Source of the DNA: Stenotrophomonas maltophilia
GTDB lineage: Bacteria; Pseudomonadota; Gammaproteobacteria; Xanthomonadales; Xanthomonadaceae
Assembly: GCF_039555535.1 (NCBI RefSeq)
Contig: NZ_CP154630.1
Span: 4,043,001-4,107,000, forward strand
Direction: 5' to 3'
Length of the DNA stretch: 64,000 bases
Shown here: positions 33,889 through 44,200 of the stretch, piece after piece
Position numbering within the stretch: position 1 is the stretch's first letter
How the letters are laid out: each line of letters begins with the position of its first letter
Translations under genes and position numbers: made by a program
Notes under the pieces: model-generated
Databases searched by the model: none
Told to the model about the DNA's origin: nothing
The model's input: only the letters and a program-made list of their open reading frames with translations

Positions 33889-34236
33889 TCAGCCGCCACG
33901 TGTGTTGATCAATTCATCCAGCTGCGACAGCAGGCGCAGCAGCGGTTCGACACCAGGCTGGCCGCCCAGGTTGCGGTACGCCGCGACCGCTACGTCACTG
34001 CGCGGTGGCCATTGGCCATCGGCGCGGGCTTCGTGCAGGCGCGGCAGGAACACCTGCGCCAGCCAGTGCTCGAACGACATGCCATCGTCGCTGCCGAAGG
34101 CCGAAGTCACCGCACGCGGTGGCCCCACGACGCCTTCGACCCAACCCAGCGCGCGCAGCGCCTGCTCGATCGGATCAACCAGGGCCGCGCGCGGGTCTTC
34201 CGCACGCGGCCGGCGCAGGGCATCCAGCCAGCCCAC
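33889..34236 (-). CDS. YqcC-like protein (DUF446)
   Basis: A 115-residue protein resembling Yqc[16 protein letters not shown], then [21 protein letters not shown], which is the conserved FxxWLQxxFLPR region. Function is unknown. The start is a GTG at 34236, 8 bp after the frmA stop, and it ends 22 bp before fghA, so it sits inside the formaldehyde operon. Whether it contributes to formaldehyde handling is not established. Confidence 0.78.
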   Translation of the reverse strand: MGWLDALRRPRAEDPRAALVDPIEQALRALGWVEGVVGPPRAVTSAFGSDDGMSFEHWLAQVFLPRLHEARADGQWPPRSDVAVAAYRNLGGQPGVEPLLRLLSQLDELINTRGG

Positions 34237-34244
34237 GCCGCGGC

Positions 34245-35688
<1,444 letters not shown>

Positions 35689-35706
35689 GGCCAGGCTACC
35701 CAGGAA

Positions 35707-35727
35707 CTATACTGGGGGATAGTATAC
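35707..35727. promoter_or_regulatory. FrmR operator (TATACT-GGGGGATAG-TATA type)
   Basis: The sequence ctatactgggggatagtata at 35707-35726 has the TAC/TAT arms and central G run typical of CsoR/RcnR/FrmR operators. It lies 19 bp upstream of the frmR start, overlapping the expected promoter. Confidence 0.8.
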
Positions 35728-35759
35728 AAGCCGGAACCACGAACTCAATCCCGGCCTGC

Positions 35760-36665
35760 TCAATCGAACAACCCCTCACCCGCCAACCGGGTCAGCTCAT
35801 CCACCACGTAGCGCACCTTTGGCCGCAGATGACGCGTCGGTGGCCACAGCGCGTGGATGTCGATATGCCGCTGCATGTGCGCATCCAGCACCGACTGCAG
35901 CGCGCCGGATTCCAGGTGGCGGCGCACCAGTGAAACCGGCATCTGGCAGATACCGAGACTGGCGATGGCCGCTTCAATCACCGCGTCGCCGTCATTGAGC
36001 TGATACGGCGCATTCGGGATGAACGTCCCTTCGTCATCCTCGCTGCCGATCCGCCACCAGACCGGCTGGCCATGACGGAAGCCAACGATGCTGCGATGCT
36101 GCGCCAGTTCCTCCACGGTCGCAGGCACGCCATGCGCCTGCAGGTACTCCGGCGATGCGCAGGTGACCAGGCGCTGGCGCCCGAGCCGTCGCGCCACGAG
36201 GCGCTCGGCATGGTGCAATCCACCGAAACGGATCAGCAGGTCGATGCCCTCTTCGACCGGATCGACGAAGTGATCGGTGAAGGTCACCGTCAGCTGCAGG
36301 TCCGGGTACTGCCGGCACAGGCGCAACAGCACCGGCAGCACCACCAGCCGCCCAAACGAGGACGGCATGTCGACGCGCAGCCGCCCGCTGGGCAGTCCGG
36401 CCGACCCCAGGCAGGCCTCGGCGGCAGAGATTTCTTCCAGCGCCGCCGCACACGATGCGTAGTACGCCTCACCGTCGGTCGTCAGCGCGATGCGCCGCGT
36501 GGTGCGGTGGAACAGGCGCACCCCCAGCCGCGTTTCCAGCCGGGCGATGGCCTTGCCCACCGCCGAACGCGAGATGCCCAGCGCGTCGGCGGCTTCGGTG
36601 AAGCTGCCCGAGCGGGCCGTGGTGACGAAGGTCACCAGGCCATTCAAGGATTCCAGTGGCAACAT
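35760..36665 (-). CDS. LysR-family regulator next to the old yellow enzyme gene
   Basis: A 301-residue LysR regulator: helix-turn-helix FTEAADALGISRSAVGKAIA, then RLFHRTTRRIALT, and a substrate-binding C-terminal domain (DHFVDPVEEGIDLLIRFG, CASPEYLQAHG). Divergent from the flavin reductase gene at 36785, with a perfect GGGAC-AATTA-GTCCC palindrome (36682-36696) just upstream of its start. This is the usual architecture of a LysR regulator controlling the neighbouring enzyme; the inducer is unknown. Confidence 0.92.
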   Translation of the reverse strand: MLPLESLNGLVTFVTTARSGSFTEAADALGISRSAVGKAIARLETRLGVRLFHRTTRRIALTTDGEAYYASCAAALEEISAAEACLGSAGLPSGRLRVDMPSSFGRLVVLPVLLRLCRQYPDLQLTVTFTDHFVDPVEEGIDLLIRFGGLHHAERLVARRLGRQRLVTCASPEYLQAHGVPATVEELAQHRSIVGFRHGQPVWWRIGSEDDEGTFIPNAPYQLNDGDAVIEAAIASLGICQMPVSLVRRHLESGALQSVLDAHMQRHIDIHALWPPTRHLRPKVRYVVDELTRLAGEGLFD

Positions 36666-36675
36666 CCCTCACGCT

Positions 36676-36705
36676 CCATTGGGGACAATTAGTCCCGTTC
36701 AATGG
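36676..36705. promoter_or_regulatory. LysR-type operator palindrome
   Basis: GGGAC-AATTA-GTCCC (36682-36696) is perfectly symmetric, and outer CCATTG (36676-36681) and CAATGG (36700-36705) are also complementary. It lies in the divergent gap between the LysR and reductase genes. Confidence 0.6.
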
Positions 36706-36784
36706 GAAATCGAAGCGCTTTATGCACCTGCATGTCAACTCCATCCTGTGTGCATCGCGCCGCTGGCGCCTCCCCCACACCGAG

Positions 36785-37897
36785 ATGACCGACATGACCG
36801 CCGCCCTCTTCCACCCCTTCGACCTGTCAGGTACCGCCCTGCGCAACCGCATCGCGATGGCCCCGATGACCCGTGCCCGCAACCCCGGTTCGGTCGCCAA
36901 TGAGCTCACCGCGCAGTACTACCGGCAGCGTGCCAGCGCCGGCCTGATCATCAGCGAAGGCACCCCGGTCTCGCCACAGGGCCAGGGCTACATCGACGTG
37001 CCGGGTATCTGGTCAGCCGAGCAGGTGGCCGGTTGGACGCTGGTCACCGAGGCGGTGCATGCCGCTCAGGGCACGATCTTTGCCCAGCTCTGGCACGTCG
37101 GCCGCATGTCGCATTCCTCACTGCAGCCCAATGGTGGGCAACCGGTCAGCGCCGGCACGCGCCCGGTGGCCAGCGCACTGAAGAACACCTCGTTCGTCTA
37201 TCTGGAAGACGGCAGCCGCGGCCATGCCGATCCCACCCCGGCACGTGCACTGGCCACCGACGAGATCCCCGGCATCATTGCCGACTTCGCACGGGGCGCC
37301 GACAACGCGATCGCCGCCGGCTTCGACGGCATCGAGCTGCATGCCGCCAATGGCTACCTGTTCGAACAGTTCCTCAACCCGCTCATCAACCAGCGCGACG
37401 ACCGCTACGGCGGCTCGCTGCCCAACCGCGCGCGGTTGATCCTGGACACCGTCGATGCGATGGCTCAGCGCATCGGTGGTCACCGCATCGGCGTGCGCCT
37501 GGCACCGAACAACCTCACCTTCGACATGCCGTTCTACCCCGACAACGAGGCCACCTATCTGTACCTGGCCGAAGAACTGGGCAAGCGCGGGCTGGCCTAC
37601 GTGCACCTCAACGACAACCTGCAGCAGGGTGAATCGGTGCTGGGCAGCGCGTTCCTGAAGCAGTTCAAACAGGCCTACGGCGGCACCCTGATCCTGGCCG
37701 GTGGCATGACACGCACGCGCGCCCTACAGCTGGTCGAGGACGGCACCATCGATCTGGCCGCGTTCGGCCAGCCGTTCATCGCCAACCCGGATCTGGTCGA
37801 ACGCCTGCGCCACGACATCGCGCTGGCCACGCCCGACCGCAGCACCTATTACGGTGGCGGCGAGGCGGGCTACCTTGATTACCCACGCGCACAGTAG
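36785..37897 (+). CDS. Old yellow enzyme-family alkene reductase
   Basis: A 370-residue FMN-dependent NAD(P)H oxidoreductase (NemA/OYE family). Signatures: FDLSGTALRNRIAMAPMTRARN, ISEGTPVSPQGQGY, QLWHVGRMSH, GIELHAANGYLFEQFLNP and DDRYGGSLPNRARL. These enzymes reduce activated alkenes, nitro compounds or quinones. Start ATG at 36785 (MTDMTAALFHPF); a start at 36794 is also possible. The TAG stop (37895-37897) lies in an overlapping GTAG repeat. Confidence 0.93.
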   Translation: MTDMTAALFHPFDLSGTALRNRIAMAPMTRARNPGSVANELTAQYYRQRASAGLIISEGTPVSPQGQGYIDVPGIWSAEQVAGWTLVTEAVHAAQGTIFAQLWHVGRMSHSSLQPNGGQPVSAGTRPVASALKNTSFVYLEDGSRGHADPTPARALATDEIPGIIADFARGADNAIAAGFDGIELHAANGYLFEQFLNPLINQRDDRYGGSLPNRARLILDTVDAMAQRIGGHRIGVRLAPNNLTFDMPFYPDNEATYLYLAEELGKRGLAYVHLNDNLQQGESVLGSAFLKQFKQAYGGTLILAGGMTRTRALQLVEDGTIDLAAFGQPFIANPDLVERLRHDIALATPDRSTYYGGGEAGYLDYPRAQ

Positions 37898-37918
37898 ATC
37901 CACGCCATGCGTGGATGG
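37894..37918 (+). repeat. SMAG-type GTAG repeat supplying a stop codon
   Basis: Forward GTAGATCCACGCC palindrome whose TAG terminates the old yellow enzyme gene. Confidence 0.8.
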
Positions 37919-37956
37919 GGGCATACACTGCCCACCCACATCCACTGGATCTGACC

Positions 37957-38373
37957 ATGGATACGCCCACCGCAGCGTTCATCGTCAACCTCGACGTCCC
38001 CGACCTCGCCGCTGCCGAAGACTTCTACATGCGAGCCTTCGGCCTGCGCGTCGGCCGCCGTCTCGGGCCCGGTGCGGTGGAACTGCTGGGCGGCCCCACC
38101 CCGCTGTACCTACTGCAGAACGACCACGGCAGCCCTGCCACCGAGGACGGCGATGTGCGCGATTACGAGCGCCACTGGACGCCGCTGCACCTGGACTGGG
38201 TCGTGGATGACATCGAGGCCGCACTGACGCGTGCGGTTGCGGCCGGGGCGACACTCGAGCAGTCCGTGCGCGAGCGTCGCTGGGGCCGCATCGCCGTGCT
38301 GGCCGACCCGTTCGGCCACGGCTTCTGCCTCATCCAGTTCAGTGGCGAAGGCTACGACGCGCTGGTCGAATGA
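37957..38373 (+). CDS. VOC-superfamily (glyoxalase-like) protein
   Basis: A 138-residue protein with two beta-alpha-beta-beta-beta units of the vicinal-oxygen-chelate fold: IVNLDVPDLAAAEDFYMRAFGLRV at the start, WTPLHLDWVVDDIEAALTRAV in the second half and the final ADPFGHGFCLIQF. Metal-binding and substrate residues cannot be assigned reliably. It could be a lyase, a dioxygenase or a resistance-type binding protein. Start ATG at 37957. Confidence 0.85.
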   Translation: MDTPTAAFIVNLDVPDLAAAEDFYMRAFGLRVGRRLGPGAVELLGGPTPLYLLQNDHGSPATEDGDVRDYERHWTPLHLDWVVDDIEAALTRAVAAGATLEQSVRERRWGRIAVLADPFGHGFCLIQFSGEGYDALVE

Positions 38374-38385
38374 CCGGCGCGTCGT

Positions 38386-39081
38386 TCACCATGGCAGTGG
38401 CACGGCCTCGCCATTGGCGCGTTCGCCGTAGTACAGCGATGGCAGCAGACGCGAAAGGAAGCTGAACTCCGTATAGCAGTGCTTGAGCAGGCCAAGGCCG
38501 ACCGCATCGCTGGCATCGCGGTGCGGATCGGCGCTGTCCAGGCCGAGCACGAAGCGGCTGCGCAGCACGCAGCCAAACGGCGTATCGCGCGCCACGTGCA
38601 GCATCTGCCCATCGCAGGGATCACCGTTTGCATCCAGGCGCACGTGGTCACCGAAGCCGATGCGCGCGGCGATCAGCGCCGACACGTCACCTGCATCCTG
38701 CGCCGCCTGCAGGCGCTCGGGCACCAGCAGCGTGCGCGGGTCGTGGAACTTCAGGCGTGCCGCCACCGGCGGAATATCGGCCAGCGATTCCACCGCGTGG
38801 ATGCTGGCACCGTGGTAGCTGCGCCCTCGCTGCCAGGCCTCGTCCCAGCCGCGGTGCTCGACATGATCGACCGGGTGCCACCAGCGGATGTGCTGGCTTG
38901 TTTCAAAGAAGGTAAACCACCAGTCCAGCATGCGGCCCTTGCAACCGTGCAGATCGGTGCGCACTGCGACCAGCAGAGTGCCGTCTTCGCGGCGCTGGAC
39001 GCCGGTCTCAAGGTGCATCGGTGCCGGGTCAAGCAGATCGTGGTGGTCCAGCCAGGCGCGGGCGTTCACAGCGGTATCCAT
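38386..39081 (-). CDS. DAPG/phloretin hydrolase-like protein
   Basis: A 231-residue protein resembling the 2,4-diacetylphloroglucinol hydrolase (PhlG/phloretin hydrolase) family, judged from RMLDWWFTFFETSQHIRWWHPVDHV and the surrounding pattern of acids and histidines (HRGWDEAW, ESLADIPPVA), and the late HCYTEFSFLSRLLP. Those enzymes cleave a carbon-carbon bond in acylated phloroglucinols using a zinc ion. It diverges from a TetR gene with a palindrome between them, suggesting inducible expression, perhaps for detoxifying an acyl-phenol antibiotic. The substrate is inferred from family only. Confidence 0.7.
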   Translation of the reverse strand: MDTAVNARAWLDHHDLLDPAPMHLETGVQRREDGTLLVAVRTDLHGCKGRMLDWWFTFFETSQHIRWWHPVDHVEHRGWDEAWQRGRSYHGASIHAVESLADIPPVAARLKFHDPRTLLVPERLQAAQDAGDVSALIAARIGFGDHVRLDANGDPCDGQMLHVARDTPFGCVLRSRFVLGLDSADPHRDASDAVGLGLLKHCYTEFSFLSRLLPSLYYGERANGEAVPLPW

Positions 39082-39116
39082 GGGGGTCTCCTGGGGTTGG
39101 GAGATCCGACAATACG

Positions 39117-39133
39117 GAAACGTTCATCGTTTC
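39117..39133. promoter_or_regulatory. Candidate TetR operator
   Basis: A perfect inverted repeat GAAACG-TTCAT-CGTTTC lies in the 83-bp gap between the divergent DAPG-hydrolase-like and TetR genes. Confidence 0.5.
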
Positions 39134-39164
39134 GCAATTACTCGGGTGCGGTAAGATGGGTGTA

Positions 39165-39818
39165 ATGAACAGCACCGCCCTGCCCGATCCCGTCGCCCCC
39201 GCCCGCCGCCGTGGACGCCCCGCGCGACCGGAAGCCGAAGTCCGCCACGCCGTGCTGCAGGCTACGCTGGAGCTGCTGCTGGCACAGGGTTACGAGGCCA
39301 CCACGATCGAAGCGGTGGCGGCGCATGCCGGGGTGGCAAAGAAGACCGTGTACCGCCATGCCAGCAACCGCGAGGAACTGGTCGGGTTGGCGGTGCGTGA
39401 GTGGACCGACGGCTTCGCGCCACAGTTGCAGCGCGATGCGCGCGATGCCGACGAGGTGGTGCCGTTGCTGCAGGACATCCTGCAGGCGGTGTGCGCGCAG
39501 GCGCTATCGGCGCAGGCGGTGCAGGTGTTCCGGCTGCTGGCCACCGATTTTCCCGGCAAAGACGCGCTGCTGCAGGCCTATCTGGACAACGGCATCGAGC
39601 GCGGCCGAGCGCTGCTGGCCGACTGGCTGGCGCGGCAGCAGCAGCGTGGGCTGCTGCGTGAGGGGGATTCGGCGCGCATGGCGCGGCTGATCCTGGCGAT
39701 GACGGTGGCCGAACCGCTACGCGAACGCGTGATCGGGGTGGCGGCCGAGGATGCGCCGGTGGATGCGCACCTGCGTGAGTGCCTGGCGTTGTTGGCGCCG
39801 GTGTTGCAGGGGCCGTAG
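39165..39818 (+). CDS. TetR-family regulator
   Basis: A 217-residue TetR regulator with the DNA-binding domain at residues about 20-65: LQATLELLLAQGYEATTIEAV, then HAGVAKKTVYRHASNREELV. The C-terminal domain is helical and ligand-specific, with no recognisable signature. Divergent from the DAPG-hydrolase-like gene, which it probably represses. Start at 39165 (MNSTALPDP) or 39156 (MGVMNSTALP). Confidence 0.9.
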   Translation: MNSTALPDPVAPARRRGRPARPEAEVRHAVLQATLELLLAQGYEATTIEAVAAHAGVAKKTVYRHASNREELVGLAVREWTDGFAPQLQRDARDADEVVPLLQDILQAVCAQALSAQAVQVFRLLATDFPGKDALLQAYLDNGIERGRALLADWLARQQQRGLLREGDSARMARLILAMTVAEPLRERVIGVAAEDAPVDAHLRECLALLAPVLQGP

Positions 39819-39836
39819 GGTTGCCCCATCCACGAT

Positions 39837-40721
39837 TCACTCGCGCAGCATGTCCACGAACGCGCGCAGCGCGCCGGGCATCTGCCGCTGCTTCGGGTAG
39901 TACAACGCGAATCCCGCGAACGGTTCGCTCCAGTCTTCCAGCACCGCCACCATCTGCCCCGATTCGATGTAGGGCCGTGCGGTGTCTTCCAGCACATAGG
40001 CCAGGCCGATGCCATCGAGCACCGCGCCGACCACGGTGCCCTGCTCGCCCAGCGTCAACCGCCCCGGCACGTCGATTTCCAGCGCCTGCCCAGCGCGCTC
40101 GAACTGCCACTTGTACAGATGGCCACTGGCAAAGCGGAAACGGATGCACTCGTGTGCAGCCAGGTCACGCGGATGCTGCGGTGCCGGGTGCCGGCGCAGG
40201 TAGTCCGGCGCACCGACAATCAGCCCACGCAGCGGCGGCCCCATCGGCACCGCCACCATGTCCTCGGGCACGAACTCGTGCAGGCGCACGCCGGCGTCGT
40301 AGCCCTCGGCGACGATGTCGACCAGGCCATCGTTCTCGGTCAGTTCCACCCGCACGTCAGGATGGGCGTGCAGGAAGCGCGCCAGCCTCGGACCCAACTG
40401 GGTCGCCACGGCAGCGCGCGTCGCATTGATCCGCAGCAGGCCGGCCGGGGCGGCACGGAACTGGTTCATCTCCTCCAGCGCGTCATGCACCTGCCCCAGC
40501 GCCGGCTGCAACCGCTCCAGCAGGCGCTGCCCGGCCTCGGTCAGGGCCACGCTGCGGGTGGTGCGATGGAACAGGCCCACGCCCAACCGTTCCTCCAGCG
40601 CGCGGATCGCATAGCTCACCGCCGAGGTCGACAGAGCCAGTTCGGCACCGGCACGGCGGAAACTGCGATGACGGGCCACCGCGGCGAACGCGGCCAGATG
40701 GGTGAGGTTGTCAGTGGCCAT
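39837..40721 (-). CDS. LysR-family regulator next to the alcohol dehydrogenase gene
   Basis: A 294-residue LysR protein: MATDNLTHLAAFAAVARHRSF, STSAVSYAIRALEERLGV, LFHRTTRSVALTEAGQRLL, and a C-terminal co-inducer domain (VDIVAEGYDAGVRLHEF). It diverges from a zinc alcohol dehydrogenase gene; the intergenic TTCA-CTTGA-TGAA repeat (40733-40745) fits the T-N11-A pattern of LysR sites. Confidence 0.92.
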   Translation of the reverse strand: MATDNLTHLAAFAAVARHRSFRRAGAELALSTSAVSYAIRALEERLGVGLFHRTTRSVALTEAGQRLLERLQPALGQVHDALEEMNQFRAAPAGLLRINATRAAVATQLGPRLARFLHAHPDVRVELTENDGLVDIVAEGYDAGVRLHEFVPEDMVAVPMGPPLRGLIVGAPDYLRRHPAPQHPRDLAAHECIRFRFASGHLYKWQFERAGQALEIDVPGRLTLGEQGTVVGAVLDGIGLAYVLEDTARPYIESGQMVAVLEDWSEPFAGFALYYPKQRQMPGALRAFVDMLRE

Positions 40722-40732
40722 GATTGTGCAGT

Positions 40733-40745
40733 TTCACTTGATGAA
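40733..40745. promoter_or_regulatory. Candidate LysR-type site TTCA-CTTGA-TGAA
   Basis: A short perfect inverted repeat 12 bp upstream of the LysR start, in the divergent gap with the alcohol dehydrogenase gene. Confidence 0.45.
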
Positions 40746-40828
40746 TCATGCCGATATCCGCGCTTCTTGCCGCTGGGAACGGGGCGTATTGTAAAACGCC
40801 TTTCGACAAACCCTGCCAAGGATTCCCC

Positions 40829-41887
40829 ATGTCCCTCGCCCGTGGTTACGCCGCCCATTCACATACCGACCCGCTGGTTCCGTACGAGTTCGAACGCCGC
40901 GCGGTCGGCCCGGACGATGTGCGCATCGAGATCCTCTACAGCGGCATCTGCCACTCCGACCTGCACCAGGCCCGCGACGACTGGGGTGGCTCGATCTACC
41001 CGATGGTGCCGGGCCACGAGATCATCGGCCGCGTGACCGAGGTCGGCAGCAACGTCACCCGCTTCAAGGTCGGCGACCACGCCGGCGTGGGCTGCATGGT
41101 CGACTCGTGCCGCCACTGCGACGCCTGCGAGCACGACCTGGAGCAGTACTGCGCCGAAGGCGCGACCTGGACCTACAACGGCCGTGAACGCGAAAGCGGC
41201 GCACCGACCTACGGCGGCTATTCCGACCACGTGGTGGTCGAGCAGCGCTTCGTGGTGAAGGTATCCGACACCCTCGACCTGAAGGCGGCCGCCCCGCTGC
41301 TGTGCGCCGGCATCACCACCTGGTCGCCGCTGCGCCACTGGAAGGTCGGCCCGGGCCAGAAGGTTGGCGTGATCGGCCTCGGTGGCCTCGGCCACATGGG
41401 CGTGAAGTTCGCCAAGGCACTCGGCGCGCACGTGGTGATGATCACCACCACCCCGGAAAAGGGTGCCGACGCCAAGCGCCTGGGCGCCGATGAGGTGCTG
41501 GTCTCGCGCGATGCCGCGCAGATGAAGGCGCACGCCGGCAGCTTCGACTTCCTGCTCAACACCATCCCGGTTGGCCATGACACCAACCCGTACATGGGCC
41601 TGCTCAAGCGCGAGGCCACCATGTGCCTGGTCGGCGTGCTGACCGAACTGGACCCGCCGCTGACCGGCGGCAGTGTGATCTTCGGCCGCAAGCACCTGAC
41701 CGGCTCGGCGATCGGCGGCATGGCCGAGACCCAGGAAATGATGGACTTCTGTGCCGAGCACGGCATCGTCAGCGACGTCGAGATGATCGACATCAAGAAC
41801 GTCAACGAAGCCTGGGAACGCATGGCGAAGAACGATGTGCGCTACCGCTTCGTGATCGACATGGCGACGATGAAGAACGCAGCCTGA
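40829..41887 (+). CDS. Zinc-dependent NAD(P) alcohol dehydrogenase (YahK/cinnamyl type)
   Basis: A 352-residue medium-chain dehydrogenase of the cinnamyl-alcohol/YahK group. Catalytic zinc region GICHSDLHQARDDWGG and GHEIIGRV; structural zinc cysteines in CRHCDACEHDLEQYC; nucleotide motif GLGGLGHMGVKFAKAL. These enzymes reduce a range of aldehydes with NADPH. Start ATG at 40829, preceded by AAGGA. A strong terminator follows directly. The divergent LysR gene probably regulates it. Confidence 0.93.
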   Translation: MSLARGYAAHSHTDPLVPYEFERRAVGPDDVRIEILYSGICHSDLHQARDDWGGSIYPMVPGHEIIGRVTEVGSNVTRFKVGDHAGVGCMVDSCRHCDACEHDLEQYCAEGATWTYNGRERESGAPTYGGYSDHVVVEQRFVVKVSDTLDLKAAAPLLCAGITTWSPLRHWKVGPGQKVGVIGLGGLGHMGVKFAKALGAHVVMITTTPEKGADAKRLGADEVLVSRDAAQMKAHAGSFDFLLNTIPVGHDTNPYMGLLKREATMCLVGVLTELDPPLTGGSVIFGRKHLTGSAIGGMAETQEMMDFCAEHGIVSDVEMIDIKNVNEAWERMAKNDVRYRFVIDMATMKNAA

Positions 41888-41905
41888 TCCAAGGCAGATG
41901 TGAAA

Positions 41906-41938
41906 AAGAAAAACCCCGGCAATGCCGGGGTTTTTCTT
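41906..41938. terminator. Bidirectional intrinsic terminator
   Basis: A perfect 15-bp stem (41906-41920 with 41924-41938) with A and T runs on the two sides lies between convergent alcohol dehydrogenase and glutamate-cysteine ligase genes. Confidence 0.9.
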
Positions 41939-41978
41939 CTGGCAGTGCCAGCCGCTGGCCGGTAACCCCGCATGGTGG

Positions 41979-43343
41979 TCAGTACGCGAACTCGCGGAAC
42001 ACCGGATCCACATCGCCGTGCCAGCGGCCATGGAACAGCGCCAGCTTGCGCTCGGCCGGGGTCAGCCCCGATTCGACGATCTCCTGCAGCACGTCCAGGA
42101 ACTTGCTCTCGTCCTGGCCATCGGCATTGCGCGCTGCCCGGCGCTTGAGGCCTTCCACCGAAATCTTCACCGCCTCGCGGGCCAAGTCGCGCACCGTGCC
42201 GTTGCGGAACGGCAGGTTCATCGCATGCTTCGGTACACCGTCGCGCAGCGCATGGCGCTCGGCCAGGGTGAAGTCGCGCACCAGGTCCCAGGCGGCATCC
42301 AGCGCGGTGTCGTCGTACAGCAGGCCCACCCAGAACGCCGGCAGCGCACACAGGCGGCTCCACGGGCCACCATCGGCGCCGCGCATTTCCAGGTATTTCT
42401 TCAGGCGCACTTCCGGGAACGCGGTGGTCATGTGGTCCGACCAGTCGCGCAGCGTCGGCAGCGCACCCGGCAGCACCGGCAGCTTGCCCTGCATGAAATC
42501 GCGGAAGCTCTGCCCGCTGGCGTCGTGGTAGATGCCATCGCGGTAGGAGAAGTACATCGGCACGTCGAGCAGGTAATCGACATAGCGCTCGTAACCGAAG
42601 CCCTCCTCGAACACGAAGTCGAGCATGCCGGTGCGATCGGCGTCGGTGTCGGTCCAGATGTGCGAGCGATAGCTCAGGTAGCCGTTCGGCTTGCCTTCGG
42701 TGAACGGCGAATCGGCAAACAGCGCGGTGGCGATCGGCTGCAGCGCCAGCGACACGCGGAACTTCTTCACCATGTCCGCTTCGGTGGCGTAGTCCAGGTT
42801 CACCTGTACCGTGCAGGTGCGGGTCATCATGTCCAGGCCGAGCGAGCCGACCTTGGGCATGTACGAGCGCATGATCTTGTAGCGGCCCTTCGGCATCCAC
42901 GGCATCTCGTCGCGCTTCCACTTCGGCTGGAAACCCATGCCGAGGAAACCCAGCTGCAATTCGCCTGCCACCTGCGCCACTTCATTGAGGTGGGTGCCGG
43001 TCTCCACGCAGGTCTGGTGGATGGTCTCCAGCGCTGCGCCGGACAGTTCCAGCTGACCGGCCGGTTCCAGCGTCACCGACGCACCATCGCGCAGCAGGGC
43101 GATGGTGTTGCCGTTCTCCTGCACCGGCTCCCAGCCGAAGCGGACCAGGCCATTGAGCAGCGCTTCGATGCCACGCTCGCCCTCGAAGGTCGGCGGCCGC
43201 AGGTCGTCCAGGCGGAATCCGAACTTCTCGTGCTCGGTACCAATGCGCCACTGCGCACGGGGCTTCTCGCCGGAGGCGATCACCTCCACCAGCTGCGAGC
43301 GGTCGGTAATGGGGGTATCGGCGACGTGGCTGGGGCTCGACAA
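41979..43343 (-). CDS. gshA: Glutamate-cysteine ligase (plant/alphaproteobacterial type)
   Basis: A 454-residue enzyme for the first step of glutathione synthesis, ligating glutamate and cysteine with ATP. It belongs to the class resembling plant GSH1: [46 protein letters not shown], and [27 protein letters not shown] prefer the TTG at 43343 (…[14 protein letters not shown]) because the region before it (43344-43421) looks like promoter sequence, including a tatagt at 43408-43413; an ATG at 43421 would add 26 residues. Start confidence is moderate, function high. Its product also serves the neighbouring glutathione-dependent formaldehyde pathway. Confidence 0.92.
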   Translation of the reverse strand: MSSPSHVADTPITDRSQLVEVIASGEKPRAQWRIGTEHEKFGFRLDDLRPPTFEGERGIEALLNGLVRFGWEPVQENGNTIALLRDGASVTLEPAGQLELSGAALETIHQTCVETGTHLNEVAQVAGELQLGFLGMGFQPKWKRDEMPWMPKGRYKIMRSYMPKVGSLGLDMMTRTCTVQVNLDYATEADMVKKFRVSLALQPIATALFADSPFTEGKPNGYLSYRSHIWTDTDADRTGMLDFVFEEGFGYERYVDYLLDVPMYFSYRDGIYHDASGQSFRDFMQGKLPVLPGALPTLRDWSDHMTTAFPEVRLKKYLEMRGADGGPWSRLCALPAFWVGLLYDDTALDAAWDLVRDFTLAERHALRDGVPKHAMNLPFRNGTVRDLAREAVKISVEGLKRRAARNADGQDESKFLDVLQEIVESGLTPAERKLALFHGRWHGDVDPVFREFAY

Positions 43344-43495
43344 GGGGAAGGCTCGCTGGACAGTGGCAGGGGATGTGGGGCCCGGGGCCTTCCATCGCAA
43401 GGGCGCACTATAGCGTGGCACCCCGTTGCGTCATGCGACGGTGACGGGTTTCAGCATCCTACCGACGCCCTCTTGACCCTCGTACACTCAGGGTC

Positions 43496-44200
43496 ATGAG
43501 CCGCCATTCACGACACCCCGAACTGCACCGCTCCGAGCGCGTCGGCTGGCTGCGTGCCGCCGTGCTGGGGGCCAACGATGGCATTGTCTCGGTGGCTGGC
43601 CTGGTGGTTGGTGTGGCCGCCAGCGGCGCTTCGGCCAGCACGATCCTGGCCACCGGTGTGGCCGGCACCGTGGCCGGCGCGATGTCGATGGCCGCCGGCG
43701 AATACGTCTCGGTGCAGACCCAGGCCGACACCGAAGACGCCGACCTGGCGATGGAAAAGCGCGAGCTGCACGAAGACCCGCACAGCGAACTGGAAGAGCT
43801 GGCCGGAATCTACCGCCACCGCGGCCTGGACCCGGCGCTGGCACGGCAGGTGGCTGAGCAGCTCACCGCACACGATGCACTGGGGGCGCACGCCCGCGAC
43901 GAACTGGGCATCACCGATACCCTGCGCGCGCGCCCGTTGCAGGCGGCGTTGGCTTCGGCTGGAGCCTTCACCTGCGGCGCCGCGCTGCCGGTGCTGACGT
44001 CCCTGCTCGCCCCGGTGGACAAGGTTGCGATGATCACCACCGGCAGCACCCTGCTGGGCCTGTGCCTGACCGGTGCGATGGCGGCCCGCGCCGGCGGCGC
44101 ACCGCCTGTCCGCGGGGCGATCCGGGTGATGTTCTGGGGTGCACTGGCAATGGCCGCCGCTGCAGGCGTCGGACGCCTGTTCGGCGCCCACGTGGCATGA
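43496..44200 (+). CDS. VIT-family (CCC1-like) metal transporter
   Basis: A 234-residue membrane protein of the VIT1/CCC1 family: VGWLRAAVLGANDGIVSVAGL, MSMAAGEYVSVQTQADTEDADL, a cytoplasmic acidic/helical domain (LEELAGIYRHRGLDPALARQVAEQL), and three C-terminal hydrophobic segments. The family moves Fe(II) or Mn(II) out of the cytoplasm. Its TGA overlaps the start of the AraC-type regulator (ATGA), so the two genes are coupled. Confidence 0.92.
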   Translation: MSRHSRHPELHRSERVGWLRAAVLGANDGIVSVAGLVVGVAASGASASTILATGVAGTVAGAMSMAAGEYVSVQTQADTEDADLAMEKRELHEDPHSELEELAGIYRHRGLDPALARQVAEQLTAHDALGAHARDELGITDTLRARPLQAALASAGAFTCGAALPVLTSLLAPVDKVAMITTGSTLLGLCLTGAMAARAGGAPPVRGAIRVMFWGALAMAAAAGVGRLFGAHVA

